Assembly (NCBI RefSeq): GCF_001602525.1
Contig: NZ_LSYT01000006.1
Location: 469,903 to 533,902, forward strand
Origin: Flavobacterium chilense
GTDB lineage: Bacteria; Bacteroidota; Bacteroidia; Flavobacteriales; Flavobacteriaceae
Direction of reading: 5' to 3'
Length of the DNA: 64,000 nucleotides
Shown: in pieces, positions 19,207-28,279 of the stretch
How positions within the stretch are numbered: the first letter of the stretch is position 1
Layout of the letters: each line of letters opens with the position of its first letter
The notes under the pieces: generated by a model
Told to the model about the DNA's origin: nothing
The model's database searches: none
Seen by the model: the letters and a program-made list of their open reading frames with translations, nothing else
Made by a program: the position numbers and the translations under genes

Positions 19207-19237
19207 TTGGTTAATCTTTTCGTTAATTATATATTTG
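19207..19237 (+). promoter_or_regulatory. Promoter of secDF
   Basis: TTG (19207-19209), 20 bases, then TATATTTG (19230-19237) is an almost ideal Bacteroidota vegetative promoter. It implies a 5' leader of about 120 bases before the ATG at 19365. Confidence 0.65.
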
Positions 19238-19364
19238 CTCGGTTTAAAAAAAATGTTGTAATTCGTGATCTCGATTTTTTAGCTTTAAAAACTCATATCA
19301 GGGCTTATTTTATGGGACTTTAAAACAAAAACAAACTTTAAAACATAATTAATTTTTAGTAATA

Positions 19365-22337
19365 ATGCAGAATAAAGGACTTATTAAATTTTTCGCAATT
19401 CTATTTGCATTGGTAAGTATTTACCAACTCTCTTTCACTTTTGTGGCAAATAATGTCAAAAGTGAAGCTAAAGCTTTTGCAGGAGATAATCCTGACAAAG
19501 AATTAAAATACTTGGATTCTATTGGTAAAGAAAAAGTGTTTAATCTTGGTTTTACGGATTTTACTTATAACGAAGTAAAAAACAAACAACTAAACAAAGG
19601 TCTTGACTTAGAAGGAGGAATCAACGTTATTCTTCAAATTTCTATTAAAGACGTGTTAAAAGGATTAGCTAACAATTCTAAAAATCCGGTATTTAATAAA
19701 TCATTAGCAGATGCAAGTGCAAATTTAGAAGGAAACAAAACCTATTTAAATAAGTTTTTCGAAGCTTTTGAGGCAAATTCAAACGGAACTGTAAAATTAG
19801 CTTCTCCGGATATCTTTGCAAACAGAAGTTTACAAGGAGATGGTGGAATCGATTTTCAAATGTCTGATGCACAAGTTCAAAAAGTAATTAAAAGAAAAGT
19901 TGATGAGTCTGTTGAAAGTGCTTATAAAGTATTAAGAGAGCGTATCGATAAATTTGGTGTTACACAACCAAACATCCAAAAATTAGGAGAAACAGGAAGA
20001 ATCTTAGTAGAGCTTCCAGGTGCTAAAGATGTTGACAGAATTAAAAAATTATTAGGTGGTAAAGCTCAATTGGAGTTTTGGGAAACTTTTAAAATTGAAG
20101 AAGTTGGAAACTTTTTAGTTGCAACTAACGAAGCTTTAAAAAAGACTGAAATCAAAAAAACAGAAACTAAAACTGTTGCTAAAGATTCATTAAACGCTTT
20201 ATTAACTGATGCTAAAGATTCAGTTGATACTAAAAAAGGAAACAACCCATTATTTGACAAAATGTTAGGTCAGGGTGGTGGACCAGTTTTAGGTTATTTT
20301 GCTCCAAAAGATACTGCTGCTGTAAACGGGTATTTTAAAAGACCAGAAATCAGAATTTTATTGGGTGCTGACCAACACAATGCAAAATTTGTTTGGAGTA
20401 AACCAACTACTATAAAAGATACAAAAGGAAAAGAAATTGAAGCAGTAGAATTATACGCTTTAAAAGGTAACAGAGATAACGTACCAGCAATGAGCGGTGG
20501 TGTTGTTACAGATGCAAAAGATACTTTTGATCAATTAGGAAAACCAGCTGTTTCTATGCAAATGAACAGCCAGGGAGCTAAAGTTTGGGAAGAATTAACA
20601 GGAAGAGCATTTGCTCAAAAAAGTTATATTGCTATTGTTCTTGATAATATTGTTTACTCTGCTCCTGGAGTTACCAGCGGACCAATTGCCGGAGGAAGAT
20701 CTGAAATTACAGGTTCTTTTGATGTAGCAGAAACTAAAGATTTAGCAAACATATTAAATGCAGGTAAATTACCGGCTTCTGCTGATATTATTCAATCAAC
20801 TGTTGTAGGACCATCTTTAGGTCAGGCTGCAATTGATGCAGGTACAATTTCATCTGTATTAGGATTTTTATTAGTTTGTTTATGGATGGTATTTTATTAT
20901 GGTAAAGCAGGTTGGTATGCTAACTTAGCCTTATTATTAAACTTACTTTTCTTATTTGGAATTATGGCAAGTTTTGGTTTTGTATTAACATTACCAGGTA
21001 TTGCAGGTATCGTATTAACATTAGGTACAGCGGTAGATGCGAACATCATTATATATGAAAGAGCAAAAGAAGAATTACGTGAAGGAAAATCATTGTCAGA
21101 AGCTGTTTTAGCGTCTTACGGATGGCACGGAGCAATGCGTTCTATTATTGATGCAAACGTAACTCACGTTTTAACTGGGGCGATCTTATTTATTTTTGGA
21201 ACAGGACCAATTAAAGGTTTTGCTTTAACATTACTTATTGGTATCGTAACTTCATTGTTTACTTCAATCTTTATTGCAAGAATCTTTATTGATAAAAACA
21301 TTGCAGGAAAAGCAGATTTAACGTTCTCTACAAACATTACTAAAAACTGGTTTACTAATTTCCACTTTGACTTTATTAAAATCAAAAAATTCACTTACAT
21401 CTTCTCTTCAATTGTAGTTATTGTAAGTTTAACTTCTATTTTCTTTGTTAATGGATTAGATGAAGGTGTTGATTTTGTTGGAGGAAGAACATTCCAGGTT
21501 AAATTTGAAAAACCAGTAGATGCTACTGTAATTTCAGATGAATTATCTGCTGCTTTTGGAACTCCGGTTGAAGCTAAAATTTTAGGTGATGACGATCAGT
21601 TGAAAATCACAACTAAATACAAAATCAAAGAAGACGGTGTAGCTGTTGATGAAGAAGTGAACCAAAAATTATACAAAGCATTAGAGAAATATTTCCCTAA
21701 CGTTACTTATGATAAATTCACGAACACTTTCGACGGTAAAAAAGTTGGAGTTTTACAATCTTCTAAAGTTGGAGCTTCTATCTCTGAAGATATTAAAACA
21801 AACTCATACTGGGCAGTACTTGGTGCAATGGCGGCTATTTTCTTATACTTAATGGTTTCTTTCCGTAAATGGCAATATTCATTAGGAGCGATCGCAGCTG
21901 TAGCGCATGACGTTATCTTTGTATTAGGAATCTACTCTTTATGTTATAAATTCATGCCTTTCCACATGGAAATGGATCAGCACTTTATTGCTGCGATTCT
22001 TACCGTTATTGGTTACTCAATGAACGATACTGTAATTGTATTTGACAGAATCAGAGAGTTTATCATCGGAAACCGTAAAGGAAGTTTCGAAGATATCGTA
22101 AACGCTTCTATTAATACTACATTATCAAGAACGTTGAATACTTCATTAATGATGATCATTGTATTATTGACAATGTTTATCTTTGGTGGAGAGTCAATCA
22201 GAGGATTTATCTTTGCCATGTTAATTGGTATTGTTGTAGGTACTTACTCTTCATTATTTATCGCGACACCAGTATTGGTTGATTCGATTTCAAGTGATGA
22301 AAAACATACAATCGAAGACAAACACAACAAAGCATAA
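19365..22337 (+). CDS. secDF: Fused protein-export subunit SecDF
   Basis: The protein has 990 residues. SecD and SecF are fused in one chain, as is usual in Bacteroidota. The SecD part has TM1 near 7-27, the GLDLEGGINVILQISIKDVL strand (P1 start), the long periplasmic P1 domain and then five membrane helices, including LPGIAGIVLTLGTAVDANII (the D-A-N motif important for proton-driven export). The SecF part restarts near residue 675 with FSSIVVIVSLTSIFFVNGLD and the GVDFVGGRTFQVKF motif, followed by VIGYSMNDTVIVFDRIREF. The complex pulls exported chains through SecYEG using the proton gradient. P1 contains a Lys/Thr-rich insertion (about residues 245-300) of low complexity. Confidence 0.97.
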   Translation: MQNKGLIKFFAILFALVSIYQLSFTFVANNVKSEAKAFAGDNPDKELKYLDSIGKEKVFNLGFTDFTYNEVKNKQLNKGLDLEGGINVILQISIKDVLKGLANNSKNPVFNKSLADASANLEGNKTYLNKFFEAFEANSNGTVKLASPDIFANRSLQGDGGIDFQMSDAQVQKVIKRKVDESVESAYKVLRERIDKFGVTQPNIQKLGETGRILVELPGAKDVDRIKKLLGGKAQLEFWETFKIEEVGNFLVATNEALKKTEIKKTETKTVAKDSLNALLTDAKDSVDTKKGNNPLFDKMLGQGGGPVLGYFAPKDTAAVNGYFKRPEIRILLGADQHNAKFVWSKPTTIKDTKGKEIEAVELYALKGNRDNVPAMSGGVVTDAKDTFDQLGKPAVSMQMNSQGAKVWEELTGRAFAQKSYIAIVLDNIVYSAPGVTSGPIAGGRSEITGSFDVAETKDLANILNAGKLPASADIIQSTVVGPSLGQAAIDAGTISSVLGFLLVCLWMVFYYGKAGWYANLALLLNLLFLFGIMASFGFVLTLPGIAGIVLTLGTAVDANIIIYERAKEELREGKSLSEAVLASYGWHGAMRSIIDANVTHVLTGAILFIFGTGPIKGFALTLLIGIVTSLFTSIFIARIFIDKNIAGKADLTFSTNITKNWFTNFHFDFIKIKKFTYIFSSIVVIVSLTSIFFVNGLDEGVDFVGGRTFQVKFEKPVDATVISDELSAAFGTPVEAKILGDDDQLKITTKYKIKEDGVAVDEEVNQKLYKALEKYFPNVTYDKFTNTFDGKKVGVLQSSKVGASISEDIKTNSYWAVLGAMAAIFLYLMVSFRKWQYSLGAIAAVAHDVIFVLGIYSLCYKFMPFHMEMDQHFIAAILTVIGYSMNDTVIVFDRIREFIIGNRKGSFEDIVNASINTTLSRTLNTSLMMIIVLLTMFIFGGESIRGFIFAMLIGIVVGTYSSLFIATPVLVDSISSDEKHTIEDKHNKA

Positions 22338-22361
22338 TTGCAAGTTTGATGTAATAAAAAA

Positions 22362-22390
22362 AGATCCAGCGAAAGTTGGATCTTTTTTTT
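22362..22390 (+). terminator. Terminator after secDF
   Basis: AGATCCAGC, a GAAA tetraloop, then GTTGGATCT and a T-run. Confidence 0.9.
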
Positions 22391-22427
22391 GTGCTATATT
22401 CTTGATAAGGAAAAAGTTATTTATGAA

Positions 22428-22780
22428 ATGAAAAATACTATTGTTTTTAGTTTTTTAATCATATTTCATGCTGTGGTACAAAATGAAAAAATGATCTGCT
22501 GTAGATTTTAACTACGGTTTTGGAAGCGTATTCAATAATAATACATGTTTACCAGCTATTTTTATTAACTATGATGCTTATGTATTAACAAAATGAATTT
22601 AATACTTTAGTTTTTGCAGATGTTTTGACTCTTGGTTTTACAGGTAGAATAGATAAATTTAGGTTTGATATTTGACCAAGTATACGTCATGTTTCTAATG
22701 CGGGATTAAATAGTGAAAACGCGGGTTATAACATTAAAAATATAGAATTTGGTATTTTCGTATTGCTTGTAAATAAAAAG
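22428..22780 (+). pseudogene. Decayed acyloxyacyl hydrolase / PagL-like lipid A deacylase gene
   Basis: Reading the three forward frames of this apparently empty stretch gives pieces of one protein. ATG at 22428 starts a signal peptide (MKNTIVFSFLIIFHAVVQNE) that soon stops. About 22507-22593 reads DFNYGFGSVFNNNTCLPAIF and then continues to a stop. About 22614-22674 reads FADVLTLGFTGRIDKFRFDI and meets TGA. After the stop, in the same frame, comes PSIRHVSNAGLNSENAGYNI (22676 on), then EFGIFVLL. The SIRHVSNAGL...NAGYN ending resembles the C-terminal His-Ser motif of PagL-type barrels, which remove a 3-O-acyl chain from lipid A. The body is shortened and interrupted by stops and frame changes, so it should be inactive. 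The assignment is from memory of the family. Confidence 0.65.
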
Positions 22781-22813
22781 CCCAATATCGTCGTTAAGAT
22801 ATTGGGCTTTTTA
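22775..22813 (-). terminator. Terminator after lgt
   Basis: AAAAAGCCCAATATC pairs with GATATTGGGCTTTTT. It sits just after the lgt stop on the minus strand and is symmetric enough to act both ways. Confidence 0.85.
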
Positions 22814-22830
22814 TGTTTTGAATACTATGT

Positions 22831-23763
22831 TTAAGAATCGGCTAAAGGGTTTCTTTGTGCTCTGATGATAAAGAAAAGCCCAATAATAATAAAAGGTATG
22901 CTTAACCATTGTCCTGTTGAGAAAACGCCTAATTCGTTCTCAAAACCACCCTGGCTTTCTTTTACAAATTCTACAATAAAACGTACTACGAATAAAAGAA
23001 CAAGAAAAGCTCCAAATAATAAACCTGATTTAAGTCTTGCATTTGTTTTCCAGTATAGAAAGAATAAAATTGCAAAAACAAAAATATAAGCAATTCCTTC
23101 ATATAGTTGGGTTGGATGTCTTGCCGGAACTTCTGCTAAAAGATTTGCAAATTTTGGATCAGTTGCAATGGCAGTATAAGCATCTTTTGGATTTGCAATC
23201 TGAGTTCTTTGTACTGCTTCGGCTTTACTAAACTGATCGTGCAAAAAACGAATTCCAAAGGCAGATTTAGTTTCTTGTCCGATAATTTCAGAATTGAAAA
23301 AGTTTCCGAGACGAACAAAAATAGCGCCACTGGCAACCGGAATTACGACACGGTCTAAGATCCATAACATCGGGCGTTTTAATATCTTTTTGCTGTAATA
23401 ATACATCGCAACGATTATAGCAATTGCTGCGCCATGACTTGCTAATCCCTGAAAACCGGTAAATTCGAATTTAGGCTCAAAACGAACAGGTAAAAAGATT
23501 TCAAGTAAATGATTTCTAAAATATTCCCAATCGTAAAAAAAGACATGTCCTAAACGTGCTCCAATTAAAGTAGCCAGAACAGTCCATACAAACAAAGAAT
23601 CTAATTTTTCAAGTGATTCGTTTTCACGTTCGAAAATCTTTTTCATTATAAACCAGCCTAATCCAAAAGCGATTACGAACATTAAACTGTAATAACGAAT
23701 CATAAAAAATCCCAAATCGATTCCTTCAGAAGGATTCCAGACTACATTTAAGGAGTGTGACAT
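22831..23763 (-). CDS. lgt: Prolipoprotein diacylglyceryl transferase
   Basis: The 310-residue multi-pass inner-membrane enzyme attaches diacylglycerol from phosphatidylglycerol to the lipobox Cys of prolipoproteins. Visible family features are FFMIRYYSLMFVIAFGLGWF (TM with the IRYY motif), LIGARLGHVFFYDWEYF with the essential Arg-x-x-His region, FQGLASHGAAIAIIVAMYYY (the H-G-A signature), VRLGNFFNSEIIGQET and ARHPTQLYEGIAYI near the C-terminus. A loop of about 25 residues (AVQRTQIANPKDAYTAIATD) before RHPTQLYE is an insertion relative to E. coli Lgt and usual in Bacteroidota. It heads away from secDF and is the last gene of the minus-strand cluster with yidD and cysS. Confidence 0.97.
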   Translation of the reverse strand: MSHSLNVVWNPSEGIDLGFFMIRYYSLMFVIAFGLGWFIMKKIFERENESLEKLDSLFVWTVLATLIGARLGHVFFYDWEYFRNHLLEIFLPVRFEPKFEFTGFQGLASHGAAIAIIVAMYYYSKKILKRPMLWILDRVVIPVASGAIFVRLGNFFNSEIIGQETKSAFGIRFLHDQFSKAEAVQRTQIANPKDAYTAIATDPKFANLLAEVPARHPTQLYEGIAYIFVFAILFFLYWKTNARLKSGLLFGAFLVLLFVVRFIVEFVKESQGGFENELGVFSTGQWLSIPFIIIGLFFIIRAQRNPLADS

Positions 23764-23827
23764 ATATTAAATTGTTTTTTGTTTAGTAAAAATAAATATT
23801 AAAAGCAGAGATCCTCATTATAAAAAG

Positions 23828-24067
23828 TTAATGTTTATGTGAACATTTCTTTTCGGGAACAGGATCGTAACCTGTTCTTCCCCACGGATGACAACTCAAA
23901 ATTCGTTTCATTCCAAGATATCCGCCATAAAATAATCCATGAGTTTGTAAAGCCTGAATCATATAAGTCGAACATGTAGGTTCGAACCTGCAACTTGCCG
24001 GTGTAAACGGTGAAATTGCTGTTTGATAAAAGCGTACTAATAAAACAAATGGAGTAATTACTTTCAT
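23828..24067 (-). CDS. yidD: YidD membrane-protein insertion efficiency factor
   Basis: The protein has 79 residues with the complete DUF37/YidD signature: LLVRFYQTAISPFTPASCRF (amphipathic helix), EPTCSTYMIQAL, KRILSCHPW and GRTGYDPVP, including three conserved cysteines. It helps YidC/Sec insert inner-membrane proteins from the membrane face. It starts 22 bp after the cysS stop and lies 64 bp before lgt, so the three are probably co-transcribed. Confidence 0.95.
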   Translation of the reverse strand: MKVITPFVLLVRFYQTAISPFTPASCRFEPTCSTYMIQALQTHGLFYGGYLGMKRILSCHPWGRTGYDPVPEKKCSHKH

Positions 24068-24089
24068 GATTTATTAGGAAATAAATAGA

Positions 24090-25568
24090 TTAAATAGAGA
24101 AACTGGTACCTTCTTTTCCATCTTTTAACTGAATGCCTAAAGCAATCAACTGATCACGGATTTGATCAGAAAGAGCAAAGTTTTTATCAGCTCTCGCCTG
24201 ATTTCTCATTCCAATAAGCATATTTACAACACCCTCTAATTTATCGTTGTTGCTATCAGCTCCTTTTTCATCACTCAAACCTAAAACATCAAAAACAAAA
24301 GCATTGATAGCAGTTGTAAATGATTTTAAGTCTTCGGCAGAAATAGTTTCTTTTCCTTCTTTTAATAAATTGATGTAACGAACAGCTTCAAATAATTGTG
24401 CAATTAAAATAGGCGTATTAAAATCGTCATTCATGGCATCATAGCACAATTGTTTCCAAGCATTAACATCAATAGAACTCGTTGTACTGGCTGAAATGCC
24501 CGGTAAGGCATCAACAGCTTCCATTAATCTTTTATATCCTTTTTCTGCAGCAACAATGGCATCATCAGAAAAATCTAAAATACTTCTGTAGTGCGCCTGT
24601 AACATGAAAAAACGAGTAACAGATGCAGAAAAAGCTTTACTTAGAATATTGTTGTCTCCGCTTAAAATTTCTCCCGGTAAAATATTATTTCCGGTCGATT
24701 TTGCCATTTTCTTTCCGTTTAACGTTAGCATATTGGCGTGCATCCAGTAATTTACCGGAGCCTGACCTGTGCATGCTTCGTTTTGTGCTATTTCGCATTC
24801 ATGATGTGGGAATTTTAAATCCATTCCGCCACCATGAATATCAAAATGATTACCAAGATATTTGGTACTCATAGCTGTACATTCTAAATGCCAGCCCGGA
24901 AAACCATCACTCCATGGCGAAGGCCATCTCATAATATGTTCGGGTTCTGCTTTTTTCCAAAGAGCAAAATCCTGTGGGTTTCTTTTGTCTGACTGACCAT
25001 CAAGATCACGGGTATTGGCAAGCATATCATCGATATTTCGGCCACTTAAAACCCCGTAATTGTTAGTCTCGTTATATTTTACAACATCAAAATAAACAGA
25101 TCCGTTGGCTTCATAACCAATACCGGTATCGATAATTTTTTTGATAATCTCAATTTGCTCGATAATATGACCTGTAGCTGTTGGCTCAATACTTGGCGGT
25201 AAAAAGTTGAAAGCTTTTAGAATATCATGAAAGTCAACAGTGTAGCGTTGCACAACCTCCATAGGTTCCAATTGCTCCAAACGTGCCTTTTTGGCAATTT
25301 TATCTTCACCTTCATCAACATCATCTACAATATGACCAACATCAGTAATATTTCGAACATAGCGAACCTTGTAATCCAGATGTAAAAAGTACCTGAATAT
25401 CACGTCAAAAGACATAAAAGTTCTCACATTTCCTAAGTGTACATTACTATAAACTGTAGGTCCGCAAACATACATTCCAACATTTCCTTCATGGATTGGT
25501 TTGAAATTTTCTTTTTCACCCGAAAGTGAATTGTATATTTTTAGGTGTTGAGATGTATATAAAGGCAT
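24090..25568 (-). CDS. cysS: Cysteine--tRNA ligase
   Basis: The 492-residue class I synthetase charges tRNA-Cys. The zinc-binding and HIGH regions are in MYVCGPTVYSNVHLGNVRTF (HIGH as HLGN), a second zinc segment in PGWHLECTAMSTKYLG and FPHHECEIAQNEA, and the KMSKS loop as KKMAKSTGN (about 290). The C-terminal helical anticodon-binding region ends LIALGIQLKDGKEGTSFSI. Gene order with yidD and lgt downstream is a housekeeping arrangement. Upstream lie TTTAATCG-type repeats that may form the 5' leader. Confidence 0.97.
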   Translation of the reverse strand: MPLYTSQHLKIYNSLSGEKENFKPIHEGNVGMYVCGPTVYSNVHLGNVRTFMSFDVIFRYFLHLDYKVRYVRNITDVGHIVDDVDEGEDKIAKKARLEQLEPMEVVQRYTVDFHDILKAFNFLPPSIEPTATGHIIEQIEIIKKIIDTGIGYEANGSVYFDVVKYNETNNYGVLSGRNIDDMLANTRDLDGQSDKRNPQDFALWKKAEPEHIMRWPSPWSDGFPGWHLECTAMSTKYLGNHFDIHGGGMDLKFPHHECEIAQNEACTGQAPVNYWMHANMLTLNGKKMAKSTGNNILPGEILSGDNNILSKAFSASVTRFFMLQAHYRSILDFSDDAIVAAEKGYKRLMEAVDALPGISASTTSSIDVNAWKQLCYDAMNDDFNTPILIAQLFEAVRYINLLKEGKETISAEDLKSFTTAINAFVFDVLGLSDEKGADSNNDKLEGVVNMLIGMRNQARADKNFALSDQIRDQLIALGIQLKDGKEGTSFSI

Positions 25569-25577
25569 ATTATTATT

Positions 25578-25620
25578 GTTTAACCGTTTAATCGTTAATT
25601 TGTTTAATCGTTCTGAACGG
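25578..25620. repeat. TTTAATCG word repeat upstream of cysS
   Basis: The words gtttaaccgtttaatcg and tttgtttaatcgttc are tandem variants of the same 9-10 bp unit as at 18108, 25997 and 36717. Confidence 0.6.
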
Positions 25621-25622
25621 AT

Positions 25623-25931
25623 TTATTCTTGTGAAAGATAATATTTTTTTAGATTATTTATCTGATTACAAATTTTTTCAAGTTTTTCACGGCATTGAAC
25701 GTATTCATTTTCGGAAATATACTTTAAATCTTTTGAAAGAATTAAATGATTTAATGTTTCCATTGCAGATGAATAAGAAATCGTTAAAAAATGAGCTTTG
25801 TCTTTGTTTGAATTTCTTGATGTTCCTTCTGCAATGTTTGTAGCAATTGAAGAAGAACTTCTTTTTATTTGAGAAGTCATCCCAAACAATTCGTTAGTAG
25901 GAAATGCAGCAGTTAATTTATAAATTTCCAA
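25623..25931 (-). CDS. Four-helix-bundle (23S rRNA IVP-like) protein with damaged 5' end
   Basis: The frame is 102 residues from a TTG at 25931. It shows the family pattern: IYKLTAAFPTNELFGMTSQI, KRSSSSIATNIAEGTSRNSN, then a helix with AHFLTISYSSAMETLNHLIL and a final coiled helix. These small proteins are common as 23S rRNA intervening-sequence ORFs and as free-standing genes. The role is unknown. Coding resemblance continues upstream in the same frame (FEKLEVWQNARIFIL, to about 25975), but there is no ATG before the in-frame TGA. An ATG at about 25989 is one base out of frame. A one-base deletion would therefore join ATG to the body, so the gene is either frameshifted near its start or initiates at TTG. 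Confidence 0.6.
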   Translation of the reverse strand: MEIYKLTAAFPTNELFGMTSQIKRSSSSIATNIAEGTSRNSNKDKAHFLTISYSSAMETLNHLILSKDLKYISENEYVQCREKLEKICNQINNLKKYYLSQE

Positions 25932-25996
25932 AATAAATATCCTTGCGTTTTGCCAAACTTCTAATTTTTCAAACGAAAAACGTACATTCTTTTTTT

Positions 25997-26085
25997 GTTT
26001 AATTGTTGATTTGTTTAATCATTTAATCGGGAATTAACACCTTATGATGAAGCGATTAAACAAATTAACGATTTACCGATTAAAC
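25997..26085. repeat. TTTAATCG word repeat between folE and the helix-bundle gene
   Basis: The left half has the words ttgtttaattgttgattt and gtttaatcatttaatcg. The right half has their complements, gcgattaaacaaattaacg and accgattaaac, around a centre at about 26041-26051. The whole can fold into one long imperfect hairpin, possibly ending folE transcription. Confidence 0.6.
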
Positions 26086-26756
26086 TAAAATTGAGTATCT
26101 AATTTAATATAATCCAGAAATTCTCTTTTTGTTTGAGGATCTTTGAATTTTCCACCAAATTCAGATGTAACAGTACTGCTTTCGATGTCTTTGATTCCTC
26201 TTGAATTTACGCAAAGATGTTTGGCATCGATAACGCAGGCAACATCTTCAGTACCTAAAGCTTTTTGTAATTCCTGAACAATTTGCATCGTTAAACGCTC
26301 CTGAACCTGAGGTCTTTTTGCATAATATTCTACAATACGGTTCATCTTAGACAAACCAATAACTCTTCCGCTTGAAATATAAGCAACATGAGCACGCCCG
26401 ATAATTGGTAATAAATGATGTTCGCAGGTAGAATAAACCGTAATGTTTTTTTCTACCAACATTTCTCCGTATTTGTAATTATTATCGAAAGTTGAAGCTT
26501 TTGGCTGTTTTGAAGGGTTAAGACCACCAAAAATCTCTTTTACAAACATTTTTGCTACTCGGTTTGGAGTACCTTTTATGCTGTCATCTGTCAAATCCAT
26601 TCCAAGAGTCTGAAGAATGTTTTCAACATCTTTTTTTATTTTTTCTATTTTTTCGTCATCACTTAAGTCAAAAGCATCCTGTCTTACAGGGTTTTTCGCA
26701 TTGCTGCTAAAATGATTGTCTCCTATTTCGTCTAAAAAATCTTCGTTATTTATCAT
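26085..26756 (-). CDS. folE: GTP cyclohydrolase I
   Basis: The 223-residue protein has a disordered acidic N-terminal 45 residues and then the complete enzyme. YSTCEHHLLPIIGRAHVAYI (about 112-131) contains the zinc Cys and catalytic His, SSGRVIGLSKMNRIVEYYAK follows, RPQVQERLTMQIVQELQKAL is next, and CVIDAKHLCVNSRGI holds the second zinc Cys. It opens GTP to dihydroneopterin triphosphate, the first step to tetrahydrofolate and related pterins. The gene is flanked by inverted word repeats on its 3' side. Confidence 0.97.
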   Translation of the reverse strand: MINNEDFLDEIGDNHFSSNAKNPVRQDAFDLSDDEKIEKIKKDVENILQTLGMDLTDDSIKGTPNRVAKMFVKEIFGGLNPSKQPKASTFDNNYKYGEMLVEKNITVYSTCEHHLLPIIGRAHVAYISSGRVIGLSKMNRIVEYYAKRPQVQERLTMQIVQELQKALGTEDVACVIDAKHLCVNSRGIKDIESSTVTSEFGGKFKDPQTKREFLDYIKLDTQF

Positions 26757-26903
26757 TAAAAACTACTATTATAATGGGTATATCTTTTTAAGGCGGTAAA
26801 GATAATTAATAAAAAGCAAACCTTTTCTATCGTTTTTACTATTTAATTGTCTGTTTTTGGATATAATTTAAATTAAAACAAAACGATCATTTTTTTAAAA
26901 TAC

Positions 26904-26936
26904 AAAAGACAATAACATAGCGTGTTATTGTCTTTT
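26904..26936 (-). terminator. Terminator after the aminotransferase gene
   Basis: AAAAGACAATAACA, a five-base loop, then TGTTATTGTCTTTT. A perfect 14-bp stem lying just after the minus-strand gene's stop. Confidence 0.9.
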
Positions 26937-26960
26937 AAAAGGTTGTGTTTTATTCTGTTT

Positions 26961-28157
26961 TTATTTTTTGTTGTAAACTAAAAGCGCTTCTTTTAAAATA
27001 TTTACAGCCGTAATTAAATCTTTTTTGTTTAACACATACGCAATTCGAACCTGATTTAATCCCATTCCCGGAGTCGAATAAAATCCGGCAGCAGGAGCAA
27101 CCATTACAGTTTCGTTGTTAAGATCGTAGCTTTCTAAAAGCCATTGAGCAAAATCATCAGCATTATCAATAGGCAATTGTGCAATACAGTAAAAAGCTCC
27201 TTTTGGTTTGGTAACCACAACGCCTTCAATTTTATTTAATTCTGTAATTAAAGTATCACGACGTTCTTTATATTCTGAAATTACTTCATCAAAATAGCTT
27301 TGCGGAGTATCAATAGCTGCTTCGCAGGCAATTTGTTCAATAGTTGGCGGGCTTAAACGCGCCTGGGCAAACTTCATAACTGTTGCTAATACATCCTTGT
27401 TTTTAGTGATCAAACAACCAATTCTGGCACCGCACATACTGTAACGTTTTGAAACAGAATCGACCATGATTACATTTTGTTGTACGTCTTCAAGATTCAT
27501 TACAGAATAATGAACATCATCTCCATCGTACAAAAACTCACGGTATACCTCGTCAGCAATTAAATACAGATCGTGTTTTTTGATCAAACCTGCCAGCTGT
27601 TTAATTTCTGCTTCAGAATATAAATATCCGGTTGGATTACCCGGATTACATATTAAAATAGCTTTGGTTTTGGGTGTAATTAATTTCTCTACAGTATCAA
27701 TGCTTGGTAAGGCAAAGGCACTTTCGATTGTCGAAATAACCGGAACTACAGTCGCACTCGTTGATGAGGCAAACGCATGATAATTAGCATAAAAAGGCTC
27801 CGGAATAATAATCTCATCTCCCGGATCTGTAATTGTGGCTAATGCAAACAACAAGGCTTCAGAGCCACCAGTAGTAACAATGATGTCTTCTGTGTTAACG
27901 TTTACATTTTGACGTTGGTAAAATTTAGCTAATTTTTTTCTATAACTTTCATATCCGGCTGACGGACTGTACTCTATAATACTCAAATCAATGTTTTTTA
28001 CCGCCTCGATGGCCACTTCGGGTGTCTTGATATCCGGTTGACCAATGTTTAAGTGATACACTTTTTTTCCTTTTTGCTTTGCAGCATCTGCAAAAGGAGC
28101 AAGTTTACGTATCGGTGATTCGGGCATGTTTCTGCCTTTGTGAGAAATTGTTGGCAT
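26961..28157 (-). CDS. Pyridoxal-phosphate aminotransferase, class I/II
   Basis: I start at the ATG at 28157 (MPTISHKGRNMPESPIRKLA), giving 398 residues, the usual size for an aspartate-aminotransferase-like enzyme. The frame continues 41 codons upstream into AT-rich leader. PLP-fold markers are HLNIGQPDIKTPE, TTGGSEALLFALATI, ICNPGNPTGYLYSEAE, LIADEVYREFLY and the Schiff-base Lys in DSVSKRYSMCGARIG. The amino donor cannot be told; the G-Q-P-D-I and R-K-L-A-P-F starts are shared by the Bacteroidota Asp/aromatic group. It stands divergent to the protease gene at 28280. Confidence 0.93.
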   Translation of the reverse strand: MPTISHKGRNMPESPIRKLAPFADAAKQKGKKVYHLNIGQPDIKTPEVAIEAVKNIDLSIIEYSPSAGYESYRKKLAKFYQRQNVNVNTEDIIVTTGGSEALLFALATITDPGDEIIIPEPFYANYHAFASSTSATVVPVISTIESAFALPSIDTVEKLITPKTKAILICNPGNPTGYLYSEAEIKQLAGLIKKHDLYLIADEVYREFLYDGDDVHYSVMNLEDVQQNVIMVDSVSKRYSMCGARIGCLITKNKDVLATVMKFAQARLSPPTIEQIACEAAIDTPQSYFDEVISEYKERRDTLITELNKIEGVVVTKPKGAFYCIAQLPIDNADDFAQWLLESYDLNNETVMVAPAAGFYSTPGMGLNQVRIAYVLNKKDLITAVNILKEALLVYNKK

Positions 28158-28279
28158 GAGTTTTAGTATTGAAGTGCAAATTTGCATTTTTTTTTCGAAT
28201 TTAACGTAAACATTACGAGTACTTATTAAATTGTAACAATTATGAATATTTTTAGTAATTTTATCATAAAATATTGTCA

